From the NCBI GenBank assembly GCA_964512995.1, contig CAZELM010000004.1:62001-126000 (forward strand): 64,000 nt of DNA. Reading direction: 5' to 3'. The notes below the pieces were generated by a model. It was not told the origin of the DNA, did not search any database, and was given only the letters and a program-made list of their open reading frames with translations. Position numbers and translations under genes: made by a program. Shown piece after piece: positions 44,197-51,293 of this stretch (positions are counted from its first letter, which is position 1; each line of letters begins with the position of its first letter). This DNA comes from CAZELM01 sp964512995 (lineage in GTDB: Bacteria; CSSED10-310).

Positions 44197-44943
44197 TTAA
44201 ATCCCTAATCCGCCATCTACCCCGATCACCTCACCCGTTATGTAAGCAGCTCGATCCGAAGCCAGAAAAAGGGCAGTTTCGGCAACATCATCAGCCGAAC
44301 CCGGCCGGCCTAATGCGATTTTACTCATCCATTCATCTCGTGCTTTTTCAGGAATCGCTCGTGTCATATCGGTTTCGATGAATCCGGGAGCAATGGCATT
44401 GACTGTAATGTTGTACCGTGCCAACTCCAAAGCCAAGGTCTTTGTCAATCCGATTACTCCAGCCTTGGAAGCGGCGTAATTGGCCTGTCCAGGATTTCCA
44501 CCGGCTGCAACGCTGGAGAGATTGATTATTCTGCCATGGGGGGATTTACGTAAAAGTGATGCGGCATGGCGAGAACATAAAAATGTTCCACTCAAATTGA
44601 CAGAGATGACTTCCTGCCACTGCTCAAAAGTCATTCGCAGAAATAGATTATCCCGTGTGATGCCTGCATTGTTCACCAAGATGTCCAACTGGTTTGATGT
44701 TTCTTTGACATTTTTGAATAAGGCCTCGACCGAATCCGGCGCAGAGACATTGCAGCTCATTCCTGACAGCTCGCCCGGATGATCGCTTTTGGATGCACAT
44801 CGGATCGCAGCAATGCTGTCCTGAATATCTGTCTCCTTCAAATCCACTATGATTACAGATATGCCATGATCATAAAACTTCTGCGCAATGGCTCGTCCAA
44901 TTCCTCTCGCTGCACCCGTAATCAATGCGACTCGTCCATTCAT
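44197..44943 (-). CDS. fabG: 3-oxoacyl-[acyl-carrier-protein] reductase
   Basis: A 248-residue short-chain dehydrogenase that reduces 3-ketoacyl-ACP with NADPH in fatty acid elongation. It shows the cofactor loop TGAARGIG at 9-16, NNAG at 91-94, the catalytic S143 or S144 (NLSS), Y156 and K160 (YAASK), and the FabG hallmark APGFIETDMT, plus GEVIGVDGGLGI at the end. GGAGGAAG precedes the ATG. Other fab genes (plsX, fabD, acpP) lie on the opposite strand starting 395 bases away, so fabG has been separated and instead heads a seven-gene run. The FabG call is better than for a generic SDR because of these motifs and the neighbourhood. Confidence 0.9.
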   Translation of the reverse strand: MNGRVALITGAARGIGRAIAQKFYDHGISVIIVDLKETDIQDSIAAIRCASKSDHPGELSGMSCNVSAPDSVEALFKNVKETSNQLDILVNNAGITRDNLFLRMTFEQWQEVISVNLSGTFLCSRHAASLLRKSPHGRIINLSSVAAGGNPGQANYAASKAGVIGLTKTLALELARYNITVNAIAPGFIETDMTRAIPEKARDEWMSKIALGRPGSADDVAETALFLASDRAAYITGEVIGVDGGLGI

Positions 44944-45002
44944 CCTTTCTTCCTCCCTGAATTTTCCTTTGATTATTCCCGCGTCAGATCTAACCTATTT
45001 TA

Positions 45003-45025
45003 TATGAGAAACACGTGTTTTCATA
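45003..45025. promoter_or_regulatory. Near-perfect palindrome upstream of fabG
   Basis: Arms TATGAGAAACAC and GTGTTTTCATA flank a centre that contains the 12-bp perfect palindrome AAACACGTGTTT; one extra base breaks the symmetry. On the minus strand TATAAA lies just downstream, so it would overlap a fabG promoter. The 394-base region 44944-45337 also contains the promoter at 45263 for the opposite operon and no gene. Confidence 0.4.
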
Positions 45026-45262
45026 TCCCCTCACAAAGAAAATTCCATGAACAGAAAACCGAAGAGAAAAACGGGGGTTCTTCTGTTCCTGAACGGCATC
45101 GATTGAGCAAAGAATTCATCTCCGGGATGAATCTGGCAATATTTTCAACCAGTCCCTCTGAAGCAACTCCAATCATTGATCGAATCGGTACGATAAACTG
45201 CCATTCCCAACATGTTGTCAGAAAGAACTCATTCGATCAGATGTTTTACGTGGTATTCCATA

Positions 45263-45292
45263 TTGACTTTTGGAGATCCGCATCAGTATAGT
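45263..45292 (+). promoter_or_regulatory. Sigma70 promoter for the DUF177-rpmF-plsX-fabD-acpP operon
   Basis: TTGACT at 45263-45268, an 18-base spacer and TATAGT at 45287-45292, each one base from consensus. It lies 45 bases before the DUF177 start. Confidence 0.65.
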
Positions 45293-45337
45293 CCATCCTT
45301 TGCGCAGATGATTACTGTGCAATTTCCGGGAGTGCTT

Positions 45338-45868
45338 ATGACAGAACCATTCACCATTCTTATCACAGATATCCCAGACTCGGGATTAGAAGTCAGTATC
45401 TCGATTCCATCAGAGATGATGAATGTTGCAGACCTTGATGTTTCTCCAACGGGTGACATAACATTCGCGGGGATGATCCGGAGGATCAGGGATGGTGTTC
45501 TGATAGCCGGAGAATTTTCCGGAAACTGGATCATAGCATGTGCGCGATGTCTGAATCCCTTCGAACATCCTGTTGCAGACAGATTCATCGCCTATCTATC
45601 TCCAAATATGGAAGATCCTTCGCTGTCTTCTTTTGACATCGAAACGGATGATCTCGATGTCAGCGAATTGATCGGAAACAAGATCCATTTGGTCGATATT
45701 CTGCGCGAACAAATGATTTTACAAATCCCAATAAAACCGATATGTTCCGACTCATGTCGTGGATTGTGTCCACGATGTGGCCAGAATCTGAATGAAGTCG
45801 AGTGTCAATGTGATCGAGTTCAGACCGATGGTCGATTGTTAAAACTAAAAAAATTTTTTGAAAAGTGA
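45338..45868 (+). CDS. DUF177/YceD-family protein
   Basis: A 176-residue protein of the YceD family that lies directly before rpmF, its usual place in bacteria. It shows the CARCL motif in the first half and, near the end, a zinc-like cluster CSDSCRGLCPRCGQNLNEVECQC. YceD is thought to act in 23S rRNA accumulation or ribosome assembly, based on work in plants and E. coli. The start at 45338 is supported by GGGAG seven bases upstream; frames open from 45212 lack this. It is the first gene of a five-gene operon. Confidence 0.88.
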   Translation: MTEPFTILITDIPDSGLEVSISIPSEMMNVADLDVSPTGDITFAGMIRRIRDGVLIAGEFSGNWIIACARCLNPFEHPVADRFIAYLSPNMEDPSLSSFDIETDDLDVSELIGNKIHLVDILREQMILQIPIKPICSDSCRGLCPRCGQNLNEVECQCDRVQTDGRLLKLKKFFEK

Positions 45869-45877
45869 GGTGGGACA

Positions 45878-46060
45878 ATGCCCGTACCAAAAAGACATAC
45901 AACCCATTCAAAGAAAAAGATGCGAAGCGCGAATAAACATTTAACGATAAAAAATACTTCCACATGCTCAAACTGTCAGGAAGCAAAAATGCCGCATCGG
46001 GTTTGCATGAGTTGTGGCTATTATGGGGAAACGAAAGTCCTGCAAAAAGAAGATAATTAA
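45878..46060 (+). CDS. rpmF: 50S ribosomal protein L32
   Basis: A 60-residue protein starting MPVPKRHTTHSKKKMRSANKH, the family start. Cysteines 30, 33, 43 and 46 form a zinc ribbon (CSNC...CMSC), so this is the zinc-binding (C+) type of L32, whose synthesis is often adjusted to zinc supply in other bacteria. It lies nine bases after the DUF177 gene and 35 before plsX, the widely conserved yceD-rpmF-plsX order. Confidence 0.97.
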   Translation: MPVPKRHTTHSKKKMRSANKHLTIKNTSTCSNCQEAKMPHRVCMSCGYYGETKVLQKEDN

Positions 46061-46095
46061 CATATACCCGGTATATCCTAGGAAAAAATTCTGCC

Positions 46096-47088
46096 ATGGA
46101 AGCAATAATTGATACTCCTGGCAGCGAGTTGGGAGTTCATATATCGGTATCAGCAGGGATACGGGCACATCGGGAATTGGGAATCGATATTGCTTTCGTA
46201 GGAGATCCATGCGTTATCGGCTCGATATTGAACGCGGAAAACCAACCATCCGATCATTATCGGATTATCGCTTCCTATGAAAAAATTGATATGGGAGAAA
46301 ATCCCTACCAGGCAGTTCAGGAGAAACCGAGATCGTCTATTTCCATCGCGTTTGAGGAGTTATCTGCCGACCGGAGTCAATGTCTGGTAAGTGCGGGACA
46401 TACTGGCGCAACGGTTATTCATGCCAAAAATAAAATTGGCATTTTCCCTCAAATTCAGCGACCAGCTCTTTGTCAGATGATCCCCATGGCAAATCGGAGA
46501 CATTTTCTTCTGATGGATGTTGGAGCATCTATTTCTGTTACAGCTTCTGATCTTTTTAACTTCGCCTTGATGGGTCATGTTGCTGCTCAATATTTTCTGG
46601 GAATCAACGACCCACGGATCGGTTTATTGAATATCGGTTCAGAATCAGGCAAAGGAAGCAAACGGCTTCAGGATGCCGAGGTGATGCTTTCGGATGCGCC
46701 GGTTAATTTTGTTGGCAATGTGGAAGGGAACTCCATATGGTTCGGAGCAGCCGATGTTGTATTGACAGACGGAATGACCGGCAACATACTTTTAAAATCT
46801 TGCGAAGGATTTGCCAAACTAATGATTCAGTCCTTGCTTCCCTGCCTTCGTCAATCTCCGAGTCATGATAACGCCAGCATACTCAACCACTTCAATCCAT
46901 CACTTTATGGTGGTGCTCCTTTGTTGGGCGTCCAGTATGTTTGTGTTGTAGCTCATGGCCAGGCTAACGATTCCGAACTTTTTAATGCCATCAAGACAGC
47001 CCAATGGTGCTATGAACAAAAACTCCCTCAAGCAATTTTCGATTTTCTCCGGCATGTATCATCGTGTTCATCTATTGGGATGGCTTAG
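46096..47088 (+). CDS. plsX: Phosphate acyltransferase PlsX
   Basis: A 330-residue enzyme that converts acyl-ACP to acyl-phosphate for phospholipid synthesis. The family signatures are present: VSAGHTGATVIHAKNKIG at about 95-115, MDVGASISVTASDLFNFALMG near 140-160, IGLLNIGSESGKGS near 175-190, FVGNVEGNSIWFGAADVVLTDGMTGNILLKS near 210-240, and GGAPLLGVQYVCVVAHG toward the end. The opening EAIIDTPGSELGVHIS is more divergent than the usual DAMGGD, which may reflect a weak N-terminus in this lineage. Order with rpmF upstream and fabD downstream is conserved; fabH, often between plsX and fabD, is missing. Confidence 0.93.
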   Translation: MEAIIDTPGSELGVHISVSAGIRAHRELGIDIAFVGDPCVIGSILNAENQPSDHYRIIASYEKIDMGENPYQAVQEKPRSSISIAFEELSADRSQCLVSAGHTGATVIHAKNKIGIFPQIQRPALCQMIPMANRRHFLLMDVGASISVTASDLFNFALMGHVAAQYFLGINDPRIGLLNIGSESGKGSKRLQDAEVMLSDAPVNFVGNVEGNSIWFGAADVVLTDGMTGNILLKSCEGFAKLMIQSLLPCLRQSPSHDNASILNHFNPSLYGGAPLLGVQYVCVVAHGQANDSELFNAIKTAQWCYEQKLPQAIFDFLRHVSSCSSIGMA

Positions 47089-47104
47089 TATGAGAGGATA
47101 ACGT

Positions 47105-48052
47105 ATGAAAATCGCGTATTTATTCCCAGGTCAAGGCTCTCAAATAATCGGAATGGGCAAAGATTTTTATGATGCATTTCCAACTGCACGGAATCTGTTT
47201 GAACAAGCGGATCAGGCACTGAACATTCCCTTGTCCCGATTGTGCTTTGAAGGACCTCAATCAGAGCTGAATTTAACAGAGTATACTCAACCGGCAATTT
47301 TGACCGTGTCTATGGCGATCGCCGGAGTATTGCAGGAAAAAGCTCCCAGCACATTCATTGGATACACAGCCGGCCATAGCCTTGGTGAATATTCCGCACA
47401 TTGTTTTGCCGGAAGTTTCCCTTTTGAGTCTGCCGTTCGCCTGGTCAATCTTCGAGGGAAGGCAATGCAGGAAGCAACTCCACCTGGAGTAGGCAGCATG
47501 GCTGCAATCATCGGGTTATCGAAAGAAGTGGTCATCGACATTTGTAGAGCAGCCGCAAACACTCAGGTTCTAGAAGCCGCAAATTTTAACGCTCCAGATC
47601 AAGTCGTTATTTCAGGACATATAGAAGCAGTTACACGGGCCGTTGGTATGGCAAAAGAAAAAGGCGCAAAACGGAGTGTTATTTTGCCTGTCAGTGCTCC
47701 ATTTCATTGTTCACTAATGAAACCGGCAGAATTGGTGATGGCTGCGGAACTCACGAAAACACCAATCCAGCCGCCTGTCATCCCGATCGTCAATAATGCC
47801 GACGCTTCTCGATTAGAACCATCAGAAACTCGGATTCGAGATTCCCTCATTCGTCAGATCACATCTCCGGTCGAGTGGAATCAAACCATACAATATATGC
47901 TCCAGACAGGCGTTGACTTATTCGTCGAGATCGGTCCCGGCCGTGTTTTGACCAACCTGGCAAAACGAATCGCTCCAAATATCGATCGATTTTCGATTGG
48001 TGACATTGACAGCATGAATCAATATATTGAACATCTCAAAAAAGGATGTTAG
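47105..48052 (+). CDS. fabD: Malonyl-CoA:ACP transacylase
   Basis: A 315-residue enzyme that loads malonyl from CoA to ACP. It starts MKIAYLFPGQGSQ; the nucleophile S92 is in GHSLGEYSA, the Gln of the oxyanion hole in FPGQGSQ, and the catalytic His in SAPFHCSLM near residue 200. The C-terminal EIGPGRVLTNLAKRI is also typical. It starts 16 bases after plsX and is followed by acpP after 51 bases. Without fabH or fabF nearby, the condensing enzymes must lie elsewhere. Confidence 0.97.
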   Translation: MKIAYLFPGQGSQIIGMGKDFYDAFPTARNLFEQADQALNIPLSRLCFEGPQSELNLTEYTQPAILTVSMAIAGVLQEKAPSTFIGYTAGHSLGEYSAHCFAGSFPFESAVRLVNLRGKAMQEATPPGVGSMAAIIGLSKEVVIDICRAAANTQVLEAANFNAPDQVVISGHIEAVTRAVGMAKEKGAKRSVILPVSAPFHCSLMKPAELVMAAELTKTPIQPPVIPIVNNADASRLEPSETRIRDSLIRQITSPVEWNQTIQYMLQTGVDLFVEIGPGRVLTNLAKRIAPNIDRFSIGDIDSMNQYIEHLKKGC

Positions 48053-48103
48053 CATCCAGATTCATTGAGCGCGTGGAGAGAACCTCAATAAGGAGACGAA
48101 AAG

Positions 48104-48340
48104 ATGGATATTGAAGGACGGATTATAAAAATAGTTGCAGAACAACTGGGTGTCGATATTTCAGAAGTAACTCCCGAAGCATCGTTCACTGATGACCTTG
48201 GAGCTGATTCTCTGGATACAGTAGAACTCGTCATGGCATTTGAAGACGCTTTTGACGTAGAAATACCAGATGAAGACGCGGAAAAAATGAATGTTGTGAA
48301 AGATGCAATCGAATATCTAAAAGCAAAATTGGAAAAATAA
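48104..48340 (+). CDS. acpP: Acyl carrier protein
   Basis: A 78-residue acidic four-helix protein. The phosphopantetheine attachment Ser36 is in DDLGADSLDTVELVMAFEDAF, exactly the standard motif. The remainder, VEIPDEDAEKMNVVKDAIEYL, matches helices III and IV. AAGGAG precedes the ATG. It ends the operon and is followed by a rho-independent terminator 19 bases later. Confidence 0.98.
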   Translation: MDIEGRIIKIVAEQLGVDISEVTPEASFTDDLGADSLDTVELVMAFEDAFDVEIPDEDAEKMNVVKDAIEYLKAKLEK

Positions 48341-48359
48341 TCGGATACATGATCAAACA

Positions 48360-48406
48360 AAACCGCATAAATATTTGGAATTCAATGAATTCTTTTATGC
48401 GGTTTT
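48360..48406 (+). terminator. Terminator after acpP
   Basis: A perfect 12-bp outer stem AAACCGCATAAA/TTTATGCGGTTT encloses a small GAATTC-AAT-GAATTC hairpin; the 3' side ends GGTTTTGTT. It closes the DUF177-acpP operon. The rest of 48407-48573 shows nothing distinct. Confidence 0.85.
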
Positions 48407-48573
48407 GTTGATTTATCAACATTTCAAACTGCCTTTGGAAGACAAACTGGAAGATAATGATTTAAAGAATCTAAGAATCATGTAGTTTCATCAGAGCGTT
48501 CCCTAAAAATATCAGAACCATTGAACTAGAAACGCTCAGAAAATACTATTCACTGATCTGTTAAATAACTTAT

Positions 48574-49062
48574 ATGTTTGCATATGAAATAGACAGTTCC
48601 AGTTCGGCTATGACCCAGCGGATAGGGCTTCTTCTGGGACACCATCTGATCGCTGGCGATTGTATTCCCTTAATCGGATCCATTGGAGTTGGCAAAACGT
48701 GTTTGGTGCAAGGAATCGCACAAGGACTTCATGTCCCCCAACATATCCCTGTAACAAGCCCATCCTTTACGCTCATCAACCGATATCCTGGTGATTTAGT
48801 CATTTTTCATGTTGATTTCTATCGTCTGGAAGGAGCCAGGGATCTGGATGATCTCGAATTTGAAGAGATATTGGGAGAGAATGGTGTTGTGATTGTTGAA
48901 TGGCCAGAGATAGTCCTGCCACAAATTCGGTCTGGATCTTTGATTATCTATATCCATTGGGATATGCAGCAGCCAAACCATCGAAGACTTGTGTTTAAAT
49001 CTGAAACAAACCGTTTTAATGCATTTTTCCAGGAACTGAATCATGCGTTTCCTGGGCATTGA
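48574..49062 (+). CDS. tsaE: tRNA threonylcarbamoyladenosine synthesis ATPase TsaE
   Basis: A 162-residue P-loop ATPase needed for the t6A modification of ANN-decoding tRNAs together with TsaD and TsaB. Walker A is GSIGVGKT at 35-42; SPSFTLINRY, FHVDFYRLEG and GVVIVEWPE are the other family marks. The last 20 bases overlap the start of tsaD. There is no clear Shine-Dalgarno before the ATG at 48574; the preceding bases are AT-rich. tsaB, often between the two, is absent from the window. Confidence 0.94.
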   Translation: MFAYEIDSSSSAMTQRIGLLLGHHLIAGDCIPLIGSIGVGKTCLVQGIAQGLHVPQHIPVTSPSFTLINRYPGDLVIFHVDFYRLEGARDLDDLEFEEILGENGVVIVEWPEIVLPQIRSGSLIIYIHWDMQQPNHRRLVFKSETNRFNAFFQELNHAFPGH

Positions 49063-50047
49063 ATCATCCTGTGACGACACATCGGTCGCCATTGTTGAAG
49101 ATGGCCACACGATACTGGCCAATGTTGTCACAAATCAGGATGACTACCATGGCAGATATGGTGGCGTAGTTCCAGAGATTGCTGCCAGGAAACATCTGGA
49201 GCATATCTTGCCTGCCGTCCAACATTGTCTTGATATTTCACAATGCAGGATAGACGATATCACAGCGATTGCTGTCACGTACCGCCCTGGCTTAGTCGGT
49301 TCACTGATCATCGGATTAACAGCAGCTAAATCGTTGGCTTTTCTTTATAAAAAGCCACTCATCGGCATCAATCATCTGGAAGCTCATGTTTACACATGCT
49401 GCTTTGCTGGCATGACGTATGGCACGCCTCATATCGCACTGGTTGCTTCCGGTGGCCATACATCGATTCTGCAAATCAATTCTCATGATATTCATCTTAT
49501 TGGACGGACGGTGGATGATGCTGTGGGTGAAGCCTATGACAAAATCGCAAAGTTTATGGGATTGGGATATCCTGGAGGTCCAATTCTTGATCGTCTGGCA
49601 CAAACAGGAGATCCAGCAACGACTCGTTTTCCTCGTCCCATGATCGACCAGGATAATTACAATTTCAGTTTCTCTGGATTGAAAACGGCTGTAATGTACT
49701 TTCTTCATCACTATCCGGATACTCCCCCACCGGATATCGCGGCATCCTTTCAGGACGCTGTTATTGATGTATTGACAACAAAAACGATTCAAGCGGCCAT
49801 TTCAATAGGATACAAAACAATCGGTGTCGCTGGCGGTGTCGCTTCCAATTCTGGATTACGGAAACTCTTTACAAAAAGATGCGAAGAAAGGCAGATCCAA
49901 CTTTTTATCCCACCACCCCGGCTCTGTACCGACAATGCCGCTATGGTTGCGGGTCTTGCTTACCACAAATGGTTGTCTGGTTGCATTTCAGATCTTACGT
50001 TGGGAGTTCATGCTGATTTCGGTTTGAAGATGCAGAGCAGATTGTAG
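49043..50047 (+). CDS. tsaD: tRNA threonylcarbamoyltransferase TsaD
   Basis: A 334-residue ASKHA-fold enzyme that transfers threonylcarbamoyl to A37 of tRNA. It starts MRFLGIESSCDDTSVAIVEDG; metal ligands H111 and H115 are in NHLEAHVY; other marks are LVASGGHTSIL, DDAVGEAYDKIAKFMGLGYPGGP, FSFSGLKTAV and VAGGVASNSGLR, plus CTDNAAMVAGLA near the end. Overlap with tsaE by 20 bases shows translational coupling. Confidence 0.97.
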   Translation: MRFLGIESSCDDTSVAIVEDGHTILANVVTNQDDYHGRYGGVVPEIAARKHLEHILPAVQHCLDISQCRIDDITAIAVTYRPGLVGSLIIGLTAAKSLAFLYKKPLIGINHLEAHVYTCCFAGMTYGTPHIALVASGGHTSILQINSHDIHLIGRTVDDAVGEAYDKIAKFMGLGYPGGPILDRLAQTGDPATTRFPRPMIDQDNYNFSFSGLKTAVMYFLHHYPDTPPPDIAASFQDAVIDVLTTKTIQAAISIGYKTIGVAGGVASNSGLRKLFTKRCEERQIQLFIPPPRLCTDNAAMVAGLAYHKWLSGCISDLTLGVHADFGLKMQSRL

Positions 50048-50132
50048 TCACTATTCTTCCAAATTCCATATCCAAATTCCAAGCACTATGTGTCACAAAC
50101 GGAAAATTATCCGTTGAGAAATTTGCTCCAAT

Positions 50133-50179
50133 AAAAAACTCCCGGATTCAGCCCAGGCAGGGAGGCTTTCGTCCGGGAG
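50133..50179 (-). terminator. Terminator of the ssb-comEA minus-strand unit
   Basis: On the minus strand an 8-bp outer stem CTCCCGGA/TCCGGGAG encloses an inner AGCC/GGCT stem and is followed by six T. A second small hairpin, ACGACG/CGTCGT at 50181-50200, lies between this and the ssb stop. Confidence 0.8.
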
Positions 50180-50203
50180 CACGACGGGGAGGGGCGTCGT
50201 TAC

Positions 50204-50551
50204 TTATTGGGTTAATTTTTCTTCAATACCATCTCGAGAAAGAAATTCGATATCACGGACATGAATTTCAATCGTACTGCGCTTATCACCATCAGGCGTT
50301 TCCCATAATCTTTGACGCAACTTGCCGTGGATTCCCACTTTGGCACCCTTCTGAACGAATTCCGCACAAAGCTGAGCGAGTGATCCAAAGGCGACACAAT
50401 GGAACCAGTGTGTAACTGTCTGCCGTTCGCCATTTACTTGCCGATATTCGTGATTTGCCAGTCGGAAACTGGCTACACTGGTACCTGATTCGGTTGTTCT
50501 GATTTCCGGGTCCATTCCCAATCGACCGATAACTGTTACTGAATTAATCAT
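50204..50551 (-). CDS. ssb: Single-stranded DNA-binding protein
   Basis: A 115-residue OB-fold protein: MINSVTVIGRLGMDPEIRTTESGTSVASFRLA, then WFHCVAFGSLAQLCAEFVQKGAKVGIHGKLRQR. It lacks the long disordered linker and the acidic DDDIPF tip of standard SSB, ending EFLSRDGIEEKLTQ, so it may be an accessory form used in DNA uptake or recombination; another, full-length ssb could exist elsewhere. GAGGAG lies eight bases before ATG 50551; the frame opens at 50572. It is 17 bases after comEA, and the pairing of a short SSB with a ComEA protein suggests a link with DNA uptake. Confidence 0.92.
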   Translation of the reverse strand: MINSVTVIGRLGMDPEIRTTESGTSVASFRLANHEYRQVNGERQTVTHWFHCVAFGSLAQLCAEFVQKGAKVGIHGKLRQRLWETPDGDKRSTIEIHVRDIEFLSRDGIEEKLTQ

Positions 50552-50568
50552 GTTACATCTCCTCTCAT

Positions 50569-50907
50569 TCATTCGTTGTTAGTGGCTCGATGAGCTGTTT
50601 TGTTTGCGTCTACCGGGGAGTTGCCTGATGTCAATGGATCAACTTTGACATAGGGTCGCAATCGAGCCAATAATTTACGACCAACTCCGCGAACTTTGAG
50701 CAAATCATTTACTGAGCGAAATCCACCCCGACGATCCCGTTCCATGATAATCCGTGCAGCAAAAGCCGGTCCGATTCCTTTGATGGATGCGAGTTGTTGC
50801 TGCGTTGCCGTGTTTAAATCGATCCTCGAATCTGATCTCACCAAGTTCAGGAAAATCACTAAAGCGAGTATGAATACGATTACTGGTATCAAAGAATTAT
50901 GACTCAT
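50569..50907 (-). CDS. ComEA-like helix-hairpin-helix protein
   Basis: A 112-residue protein with an N-terminal membrane helix (about 5-24, LIPVIVFILALVIFLNLV) and then a ComEA-type helix-hairpin-helix pair: IDLNTATQQQLASIKGIGPAFAARIIMERDRRGGF, RSVNDLLKVRGVGRKLLARLRPYV. ComEA binds DNA at the outer face of the inner membrane during transformation. The start at 50907 has AGGAGG ten bases upstream; the frame opens at 50973. This is the second ComEA-type protein of the window (the other is at 37942). Confidence 0.88.
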   Translation of the reverse strand: MSHNSLIPVIVFILALVIFLNLVRSDSRIDLNTATQQQLASIKGIGPAFAARIIMERDRRGGFRSVNDLLKVRGVGRKLLARLRPYVKVDPLTSGNSPVDANKTAHRATNNE

Positions 50908-51174
50908 GTTGATCTGACCTCCTGCGATGCTGTCGATCATCGAAATAGTAATATGGCAAGAGGCATGCCACACCTATCATAAAAACACTAATTTATTGAT
51001 TTTAAATAGTTTTTTTAAATTCTTGAAAGGTATTTTTTTCAGAGCGGCCGATTGAAATCCCAAAAGCGTAAACTGCCGTTGACACTTAAGGATTTATAAA
51101 GATCGCACAACCTGTAATAAATAAATGGTTATCCTGAATAATGAGTTGATTCGCTATGTCATTGTGAGTTGACA

Positions 51175-51192
51175 TTGTACCGAATAGTACAA
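51175..51192. promoter_or_regulatory. 18-bp palindrome next to a TTGACA box
   Basis: TTGTAC-CGAATA-GTACAA is a perfect inverted repeat lying directly after TTGACA (51169-51174). No clear -10 follows. A nine-codon frame MEAVTELIQ with AAGGAG starts at 51271 but ends at 51300 at the edge of pcrA. The region 50908-51293 contains no other gene. Confidence 0.35.
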
Positions 51193-51293
51193 TCATCGCC
51201 TGTATGGACTGGCTATTCCTGTGTTTACAGGCGACGGAATTTCGGATGATATCAAGGAGAAAATAAACTTATGGAAGCAGTGACCGAGCTTAT

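Noticed and set aside
44779..45291. 170-codon plus-strand frame in the fabG/DUF177 intergenic region
   Set aside because: It overlaps the start of fabG on the opposite strand, has no family resemblance or ribosome binding site, and holds the promoter of the next operon.
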